NCBI RefSeq assembly: GCF_000938265.1
Contig: NZ_JYFC01000004.1
Span: 287,486-351,485 of the forward strand
Source: Agreia bicolorata
Lineage (GTDB): Bacteria; Actinomycetota; Actinomycetes; Actinomycetales; Microbacteriaceae
Direction of reading: 5' to 3'
DNA: 64,000 nucleotides
How positions within the stretch are numbered: the first letter of the stretch is position 1; every line of letters begins with the position of its first letter. Positions 56,270 through 64,000 of the stretch are shown here, piece after piece. The notes beneath the pieces were generated by a model. It was not told where the DNA came from. It saw nothing but the letters and a program-made list of their open reading frames with translations, and ran no database searches. A program made the translations under genes and the position numbers.

Positions 56270-56297
56270 AGGCTCGACCCTGCACAGGGTCGGGCCT
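56270..56297 (+). terminator. Terminator between hpf and secA
   Basis: The stem CGACCCTG/CAGGGTCG (56275-56282 with 56285-56292) with outer AGGC/GCCT pairs (starting 56270) and a TTCGTCG tail. It ends the comF-hpf transcript before secA. Confidence 0.7.
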
Positions 56298-56354
56298 TCG
56301 TCGTGTCGGGCGCAGATTCAGGGGCGATTCCGGTGGCGTACAGGCAAGGCAGGC

Positions 56355-56360
56355 TAGAAT
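56355..56360 (+). promoter_or_regulatory. Possible secA promoter -10 (TAGAAT)
   Basis: TAGAAT at 56355-56360, downstream of the hpf terminator and 52 bases before the secA start codon. The -35 region (around 56332) is poor. Confidence 0.45.
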
Positions 56361-56412
56361 TGCTGGGATTGTCGGCCAAATGCGCCGCAATATCAGCAGT
56401 AGGAGACTCTCG

Positions 56413-59268
<2,856 letters not shown>

Positions 59269-59275
59269 GCCTTCT

Positions 59276-59324
59276 CGTTCCCTGAGCTTGTCGAAGGGCC
59301 GCCCTTCGACAAGCTCAGGGAACG
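59276..59324. terminator. 49-bp palindromic repeat/terminator after secA
   Basis: 24-base arms (59276-59299 and 59301-59324) complementary at every position with one central base, including CTTGTCGAAGG/CCTTCGACAAG. It lies between convergent secA and the Rv3235-like gene. This palindrome core is a common intergenic element in Microbacteriaceae. Confidence 0.85.
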
Positions 59325-59346
59325 GAGCGGCTCGTCGGCCGATTCG

Positions 59347-59844
59347 TTAGAGAACGTTGATGGCGCTTGCGCGCCAGCGCTTGTCGAGGCCTTCGAGGCG
59401 GATGGCGACGGCTCGGGTGCGCGCTTTGCCGTGCACGATGACGACGCCCTCCACCACTCCGTCGGCCGGTTCGCAGGTGATCGTGTTGCCGATGCGAAAC
59501 GACGGTCGGCCGACGGGAGCCCCGCGTGCCTGACGCGCCCGTGCCGATAGCACGACGCGTTTGAGCAGATGCCGATACACGTCGTCTGCTACCCATCTCG
59601 ACAGCTGGTCGAGGTCACGGGCTCCGGCGAGTACCTCGAGGACGCACCGAGCGAGATTCTCCATCAGGGGTACCGGATTCGGAAGCGACGACGTCGACGT
59701 GGGCTGGGCATCAAAGTACTCGGGATGCTCGGCGGTCGAGGGCTTCGCCACGTCAGACGTGATCGGCGGTACGGCGTGCAGTGCAGCGCGGACGGGAGGG
59801 GCGGATGGTCCGGTGGTCGCATGTGCGGTGAGGTGACTCTGCAT
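59347..59844 (-). CDS. Rv3235 family (DUF6459) protein
   Basis: 165 residues from the ATG at 59842-59844. A variable N-terminal half rich in Pro/Thr/Ala is followed by the conserved core: LARCVLEVLAGARDLDQLSR, RWVADDVYRHLLKR, RPSFRIGNTITCEPADGVVE and ARTRAVAIRLEGLDKRWRAS. No catalytic motif. The gene sits next to secA throughout actinobacteria but its role is unknown. Divergent from the gene at 60063; a CCCCCACTTGGGGG palindrome (59945-59958) lies in the shared upstream region. Confidence 0.85.
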   Translation of the reverse strand: MQSHLTAHATTGPSAPPVRAALHAVPPITSDVAKPSTAEHPEYFDAQPTSTSSLPNPVPLMENLARCVLEVLAGARDLDQLSRWVADDVYRHLLKRVVLSARARQARGAPVGRPSFRIGNTITCEPADGVVEGVVIVHGKARTRAVAIRLEGLDKRWRASAINVL

Positions 59845-59944
59845 GGTGTCTTCTCTGGCGATACGGGCGAATGAGAGCAATAGAGCTGCGCGAGCAGGGT
59901 GCTGCGGCACGCGGGCGCCACAGTGGCAACGGCTGTGTTTCTTA

Positions 59945-59958
59945 CCCCCACTTGGGGG
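59945..59958. promoter_or_regulatory. CCCCCA-CT-TGGGGG palindrome between divergent genes
   Basis: Perfect six-base arms with a two-base centre, 101 bases upstream of the Rv3235-like ATG and 105 before the gene at 60063. Candidate operator for the divergent pair; no regulator is identified. Confidence 0.45.
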
Positions 59959-60049
59959 ATATTTGGATACTAAACCAGCTTTCAAGTCATGGTGTCTACA
60001 AGCGTTTCTGCCCTGTGGATAGATCGCGCGCGCGGCAGCCAAGACCCGT

Positions 60050-60062
60050 TACCGTTCCTCCT
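60050..60062 (+). promoter_or_regulatory. -10 box TACCGT upstream of leaderless gene
   Basis: TACCGT at 60050-60055 followed by seven bases and ATG 60063. Confidence 0.45.
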
Positions 60063-60677
60063 ATGCGATGGGACAATCTGTTCTCCGATCTCGAGAGCCA
60101 ACTCGAGTACGGCTTGAATGCCGAGGAGAACGACCTTCACGAAGAAGAGGAGCGGCTTCGATTGGGCCGCCTGTCGTTGCGCGACAGGCTTCGTCAGATG
60201 GTGGCCGTCTCCGACCGTGGGGCGAACTACTCCATCGCATTCGTTCTCATGGGAGGAACCACGGTGTCGGCAAGGGTGAAGACCATCGGCAAGGACTGGT
60301 TCGCTGCCGACGTTTGCCCCGTTGCAGGGGCAGGCCAGACGCAGCGGCTGAGGCAGTGCATCGTTCCGCTCGCCGCCGTGCAGGGGTTGTCGCTGACGAG
60401 ACGGCAGATCCGGCACTCGCTCGAGTCACACTCTCCGGAGGCGCGCGGCGCTATCACCGACAGGCTCGGTCTGGCGTTTCTGCTGCGCGATCTCTGCCGT
60501 CGGAGAACGACGGTCGAAGTCACGCTGCAGACAGAGTCTCTTTTCGGAACCATCGACCGAGTGGGCCGTGATCACTTCGACCTCGCAATGCACGAGGCTG
60601 CATCTCCACGGCGGGATGCCGAGGTAGTGGGCTACCGTCTGATCGCATTCGACGGTGTTGTGATGCTCACCGTGTGA
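60063..60677 (+). CDS. Uncharacterised cytosolic protein, conserved actinobacterial type
   Basis: 204 residues. Begins MRWDNLFSDLESQLEYGL with an acidic helix (ENDLHEEEERLRLGRLSLRD), then a beta-rich core (NYSIAFVLMGGTTVSARVKT, GKDWFAADVCP) and a C-terminal half TTVEVTLQTESLFGTIDRVG, GYRLIAFDGVVMLTV. No transmembrane segment or catalytic motif. I recognise it only as a conserved actinobacterial protein found near the secA/Rv3235 region. Start ATG is after a TACCGT box, consistent with a leaderless message. Confidence 0.75.
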   Translation: MRWDNLFSDLESQLEYGLNAEENDLHEEEERLRLGRLSLRDRLRQMVAVSDRGANYSIAFVLMGGTTVSARVKTIGKDWFAADVCPVAGAGQTQRLRQCIVPLAAVQGLSLTRRQIRHSLESHSPEARGAITDRLGLAFLLRDLCRRRTTVEVTLQTESLFGTIDRVGRDHFDLAMHEAASPRRDAEVVGYRLIAFDGVVMLTV

Positions 60678-60708
60678 CGCTCAAGGTTCAACGCTGACGG
60701 TTCGAGTA

Positions 60709-60990
60709 TCACCGCCTGATGATGCGCCCGTCAGAGAGTTCGGGCAGGGGCGCGGCATCGGATTGATTCCATAGTGAGAGACGTCGACTCTCTTCGTACA
60801 TCGCCTCGATATACGACTCGAGGACGTCTCGTTCGATGCGCCAATGCCCGCTTGCCCCCACTTTGATGGCGGGCAATTCGCCTGACCGAACGAGGGAGTA
60901 CACCTGCCGCGCCGAGACGTTCAACACCTCGGCCGTGTCGGCGAGAGTGAGGAAGCGACCGAGTCGATCAGGAGAATCGGGTTCGTTCAT
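60709..60990 (-). CDS. BldC/excisionase-like helix-turn-helix protein
   Basis: 93 residues. A MerR-type/HTH_17 winged helix (LTLADTAEVLNVSARQVYSL, GELPAIKVGASGHWRIERDV) plus an acidic C-terminal tail (LESYIEAMYEESRRLSLWNQ). Members include BldC, a developmental regulator in Streptomyces, and phage excisionases; no phage genes are here, so a BldC-like regulator is more likely. It is divergent from the SAF-domain gene at 61077 and may control that locus. Confidence 0.8.
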   Translation of the reverse strand: MNEPDSPDRLGRFLTLADTAEVLNVSARQVYSLVRSGELPAIKVGASGHWRIERDVLESYIEAMYEESRRLSLWNQSDAAPLPELSDGRIIRR

Positions 60991-61076
60991 TTCTCAATTA
61001 TGAAACCGTCCCTCGGCTCTGCGCGGGCCTGTGGATAACTTTCCCGCGATCCGTCGAACATTGGCACCATGTGCGT

Positions 61077-61721
61077 ATGGACCGATCTGCTCCCCGTCTC
61101 CGAGCCCACCGCTCGTTCGTTTTCGATCCCCGCTTCGTCATCGGCGTCGTGCTTGTCGTCGTGTCGGCGCTCGGGGTCACGTGGCTGGTGGCGACGGTCG
61201 ATCAGACCTCCGACGTCTATGTTGCGTCAGCCACCCTCAATACCGGAGAACGGTTCACCGCCGATGACCTCGCGGTAGCGCACGTGCGACTCGGATCCGC
61301 TGTCGACCACTACCTCGAGCCGGCCGACATTCCTGCAGACGGAGTGGTTGCGGTCCGGCCCATCCATGAGGGCGAACTCGTACCCAGAAGCTCCGTGGGC
61401 GAGGTTCGTGTGGGCGACGAGGCGCAGGTAGTCGTCACAGTCTCGGGTCCCGTTCCCTCTGTCGTCGACCGATCCTCCCGGGTCGCGCTCTGGGCCTCAG
61501 CCGCCTCCGACTCGGGCACCGCCTTCGCGGCCCCCGTGGTGCTTGTGGCCGAAGCCGAGGTCATCTCGGTGATCAAACCGACCGGCATCGTCGCAGCAGG
61601 CACAGAGATGCAGGTTGAGTTGCGGGTGCCGCGAGAATCGGTGGCATCCGTGCTCGAGGCGATGGCCAACGGTGCTGCTCTCGCGATCGTTCCCGATGAT
61701 GAACCGTTGGCGGCTCGGTGA
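61077..61721 (+). CDS. SAF domain protein (CpaB/RcpC-like, pilus locus)
   Basis: 214 residues from ATG at 61077 (a GTG at 61071 precedes it). One hydrophobic helix near the N-terminus (FVIGVVLVVVSALGVTWLVA) followed by the SAF fold: VASATLNTGERFTADDLAVA, DGVVAVRPIHEGELVPRSSV and a second beta domain. SAF/CpaB proteins are periplasmic or external parts of Flp/Tad pilus assembly. The downstream CpaE-like gene overlaps it (GTGA), which supports a tad-type operon. A CACCAT box six bases before ATG 61077 suggests a leaderless start. Confidence 0.8.
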   Translation: MDRSAPRLRAHRSFVFDPRFVIGVVLVVVSALGVTWLVATVDQTSDVYVASATLNTGERFTADDLAVAHVRLGSAVDHYLEPADIPADGVVAVRPIHEGELVPRSSVGEVRVGDEAQVVVTVSGPVPSVVDRSSRVALWASAASDSGTAFAAPVVLVAEAEVISVIKPTGIVAAGTEMQVELRVPRESVASVLEAMANGAALAIVPDDEPLAAR

Positions 61722-62680
61722 CCGGCGTGCTGTCGGTCATCACGTGTCTCGACGACACGGCGGGCGAGCGGCTGATCCATGAGATCGGCTCTGCTGACCA
61801 CGACATCGTCGCTCGCGTCGGCTCGGCCCACGACCTGATCGACGTGCTGCGGGGGTGCGCCGTGGATGGTGTAGTAGTGTCGGCGACTCGGCGGCACCTG
61901 ACCCTCGAAGTGCTCGCTGAGGCCGATGAGGCGGGCGTACGCATCGTGGCCGTAGCCGGCGACGATGCCGAACGGCGATACGCGCTCTCGCTCGGCCTCT
62001 TTGAGGTCGTCGACGCGCGTGGTCCGTGGAGTGACATAGAAGTGCTGTTGCGTGGAGGGATCGCCGTCTCTCTGGGTGCCCCCGCGCAACGAGGTGCCGG
62101 TACCGTGATCGCCGTGTGGGGGCCGGCCGGTGCGCCGGGCCGAACGACCGTGGCCATACAGCTCGCCTCCGAACTCGCGTTCCGCGGCAGAACCGTCGCA
62201 TTGGTCGATGCCGACACCTACGGGGGAGCCGTGGCACCCAGTCTCGGCATGCTCGACGAGTCGCCGTCGTTCGCCGCCGCCTGCCGTCTCGCATCGCGCG
62301 ACAGCCTGACACTTGCCGAGTTGGAGCGGATCGCGTCGCGCTACGCCTCCCCTCGATCGGAGTTTTGGATCCTGAGCGGAATCGGGCGGGCCTCCCGTTG
62401 GCCCGAACTCGGAGCGGATCGGGTGACGAGCGTGCTCAGCACCTGCCGCCAGTGGGTCGACTATGTCGTTGTCGACACAGGCTTCAACCTCGAGACCGAC
62501 GAAGAGATCGCGAGTGACATGTTCGCGCCGCGTCGCAACGCGGCGACGCTGGCAGCCCTGAGGCAGGCCGATCATGTCGTCGCTGTGGGCGCAGCCGACC
62601 CGATCGGCCTCTCGCGGTTTTTGAGAGCTCACGTCGATCTGCTCGAGCAGGTCGAGACGGCGCAGATCTCGGTGGTGTGA
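61718..62680 (+). CDS. CpaE-like ParA/MinD ATPase, truncated by IS481 insertion
   Basis: 320 residues ending LLEQVETAQISVV then TGA. N-terminal receiver-like domain (VLSVITCLDDTAGERLIHEI, ARVGSAHDLIDVLRGC), then the ParA-like domain with a non-standard P-loop GPAGAPGRTT (Arg in place of the usual Lys), VALVDADTYGGAVAPSLGM and YVVVDTGFNLETDEEI. Homologues known to me continue for about 85 more residues after the position where this one stops; the stop is created where the IS starts (TGTCTC at 62681). In Tad systems CpaE positions the pilus apparatus. The 3' remainder should lie beyond the right edge of the window. Confidence 0.8.
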   Translation: MTGVLSVITCLDDTAGERLIHEIGSADHDIVARVGSAHDLIDVLRGCAVDGVVVSATRRHLTLEVLAEADEAGVRIVAVAGDDAERRYALSLGLFEVVDARGPWSDIEVLLRGGIAVSLGAPAQRGAGTVIAVWGPAGAPGRTTVAIQLASELAFRGRTVALVDADTYGGAVAPSLGMLDESPSFAAACRLASRDSLTLAELERIASRYASPRSEFWILSGIGRASRWPELGADRVTSVLSTCRQWVDYVVVDTGFNLETDEEIASDMFAPRRNAATLAALRQADHVVAVGAADPIGLSRFLRAHVDLLEQVETAQISVV

Positions 62681-63995
62681 TGTCTCAGGACGTGCCTGAC
62701 GGTTTATGTCTCAGTGGGGTCTGACGGTTTTTGGGTGGCCAGGAAGCCGCGTGGTTTGCCGTTGGGGATGTAGCTGCCGTCGATAGGTCTCGGGTGGGTG
62801 GCGAAGAGGGTGCCCTGGTGATCGAAGATCAGGATTGTGTGTGGGCTGAGGAGGATGTTGAAGGTGTGGCCGGCGTGCGCTTTGCTCGTCATGATTCTGA
62901 TGCGGGCCACGCGGAAGGTTCCGTCGGCGGTTGCTGTCCGAACGAAGTGTTGCGGCGCTGCTGGGTGGGGTGATGTCGGTAGCGCCGGTGTGGGGCTTTT
63001 TGGTGTCGCGGTGTAGCACGCGAGCGGGGTCATCATGCCCAATGATTGGTGCGGGCGGTGCTCGTTGTAGTGCTGGTCGAATTTGTCGAGTTGGCCCTGT
63101 AGCTCGACGAGATCGAGGGCTCGGGATTGGGCTCGGAGCCACTGTTTCAGCGTTGCGTGCCCGCGCTCGTTTTTCCCTTGCGTTTGAGGGTGTCCAACGC
63201 TGGAGGTGATGGGTTGGACGCCGAGAGAGAGCATCAGCGCGGTCAGCTCACCAGTCCAGCCACGCCGGGACGGGTTCAGGGCTGTTCCGTTGTCAGAGAG
63301 CAGTCGTTGCGGAACACCGTGGCGAGCGATGCCAGTGGTCACTACTCGGACGGCGTCTTCAGCGTTCTCTGACCGGGCGGCGAGAGACGCGATCTGAAGC
63401 CGAGAGTGGTCGTCGTTGAGTTGAAACACAGCAATGACGGTTCCGTTCGCGAGGGTCCAGTCCATCGCATCGATCTGCCAACACTCGTTCGGTGCTGCGT
63501 ATCGGAACCGGATGTAAGACGACTTCGGCCGCTTCTTCGGTTGCGGTGTGACGAGACCGTTTCGGGTGAAGATCCTTGCCAGTGTCGACCTGGACGGGGG
63601 TGCGATTCCGAGGCGCGCGAGCTCGAACGCGACCGAGATTGGGCCGTAGTCCCAACCGGCTGACTTCAGCCGGGCGCGCGCTTCGATCGCGAGCGACTCG
63701 ATCAGCGCCGATGTTTTGCCCGGCGAACTCGACGGTCTACTGGATCGCGGCATCAATGCCTGCGGAAGAGGATCCTCGAGAAGCCGTTTCCTCGTCGCGT
63801 AGAACCACTCCCGAGACACCCTGTTCTCGCGGCAGAAGCGGGTCACGGCACCCCGCGGAGCGTCCGCAGGCCAGGTCGCAACGATCAAACGAAGATCAGT
63901 CCGGGCGGGGTCATATGCCATCCACTGATCGTCCAAGAAACCATAGAACTGTCAGGCAGGTCCCGAGACAGAACTGTCAGAAAAGCAACGAGACA
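62681..63995 (-). mobile_element. IS481-family insertion sequence
   Basis: One transposase gene between ends carrying two copies each of TGTCTC-N(7-9)-CTGAC: on the left at 62681-62700 and 62707-62725, on the right (reverse) at 63951-63970 and 63976-63995. The best pair is TGTCTCAGGACGTGCCTGAC (62681-62700) against the reverse of 63951-63970, 18 of 20 identical. The right boundary is taken at 63995 because the spacing between copies is symmetric (25-26 bases); it could be at 63970 or a few bases beyond 63995. No target duplication can be verified. Confidence 0.75.
62704..63921 (-). CDS. IS481-family DDE transposase
   Basis: 405 residues from ATG at 63921; a TTG at 63936 in the same frame is an alternative. 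N-terminal helix-turn-helix (RTDLRLIVATWPADAPRGAV, TRFCRENRVSREWFYATRKR), then the rve DDE core with WQIDAMDW (first Asp), RLLSDNGTALN (second Asp) and HPQTQGKNERGH (Glu, 35 residues on), HYNEHRPHQSLG following. The frame is intact so the element may still be active. Convergent with the truncated CpaE-like gene; the left inner end repeat lies within its 3' end. Confidence 0.93.
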   Translation of the reverse strand: MAYDPARTDLRLIVATWPADAPRGAVTRFCRENRVSREWFYATRKRLLEDPLPQALMPRSSRPSSSPGKTSALIESLAIEARARLKSAGWDYGPISVAFELARLGIAPPSRSTLARIFTRNGLVTPQPKKRPKSSYIRFRYAAPNECWQIDAMDWTLANGTVIAVFQLNDDHSRLQIASLAARSENAEDAVRVVTTGIARHGVPQRLLSDNGTALNPSRRGWTGELTALMLSLGVQPITSSVGHPQTQGKNERGHATLKQWLRAQSRALDLVELQGQLDKFDQHYNEHRPHQSLGMMTPLACYTATPKSPTPALPTSPHPAAPQHFVRTATADGTFRVARIRIMTSKAHAGHTFNILLSPHTILIFDHQGTLFATHPRPIDGSYIPNGKPRGFLATQKPSDPTET

Positions 63996-64000
63996 GAACA

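Noticed and set aside
60709..60990. Prophage excisionase
   Set aside because: No integrase, attachment site or phage genes are nearby; a BldC-like regulator explains it better.

Overview
The window is high-G+C actinobacterial chromosome, most probably from the family Microbacteriaceae. This rests on a WhiB2-type regulator, the mtrA-mtrB-lpqB block followed by comF, hpf and secA, a DUF3499/DUF5719/metallopeptidase-family block beside ahcY, an Rv3235-type protein, and many genes whose start lies 6-8 nt after a TAnnnT box (leaderless transcripts). Genus-level placement cannot be made from the sequence alone.

Positions 1 to about 27.7 kb form a large surface-polysaccharide locus. A seven-gene leftward run (6816 to 1) carries GT2 and GT4 glycosyltransferases, a polyprenyl-phosphate-sugar type GT2 with its DUF2304 partner, and two DUF2142 membrane proteins. 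A second leftward run (11156 to 7615) has two more GT2 enzymes and a third DUF2142. A rightward run (11254 to 17851) encodes two WsaF-like rhamnosyltransferases, an epimerase, a GT2 and a Wzm/Wzt-type ABC exporter whose ATPase has a C-terminal glycan-recognition-like extension. Then come an epimerase that starts with ATT, a DUF616 protein, an orphan protein, a lipoprotein with a large repeat-bearing secreted protein, two O-antigen-ligase-like membrane proteins and a polyprenol-phosphate-mannose synthase. The AT-richer feel of several of these genes suggests mosaic acquisition.

From 27.7 to 43.8 kb there are mainly housekeeping genes: acyl-CoA dehydrogenase, manA, a GlxA-type regulator, galE, whiB, a giant membrane glycosyltransferase with a Glu-Pro repeat tail, a DUF5719 protein, a metallopeptidase-family protein, DUF3499, ahcY, RDD and SpoIIM proteins. 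From 45 to 50.4 kb lies the leftward DUF58-MoxR-DUF4350-DUF4129-membrane protein operon, then rightward mtrA-mtrB-lpqB, comF, hpf and secA. The right end holds an Rv3235-like gene, a BldC/excisionase-like regulator and the start of a probable Tad/Flp-pilus type locus (SAF protein, CpaE-like ATPase). An IS481-family element cuts off the ATPase gene and ends at or near the window edge.

The most unusual structure is a pair of about 1.1-1.3 kb cassettes (30326-31581 and 43828-44967). Each holds one AbiEi/DUF559-type nuclease-like gene between two equal-length direct repeats. Each repeat has inverted ends, and all four contain the octamer TGAGGACA. The layout recalls REP-RAYT units but the protein is of a different kind. 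It may be an undescribed nuclease-associated repeat system, or alternatively an autoregulatory operator arrangement.
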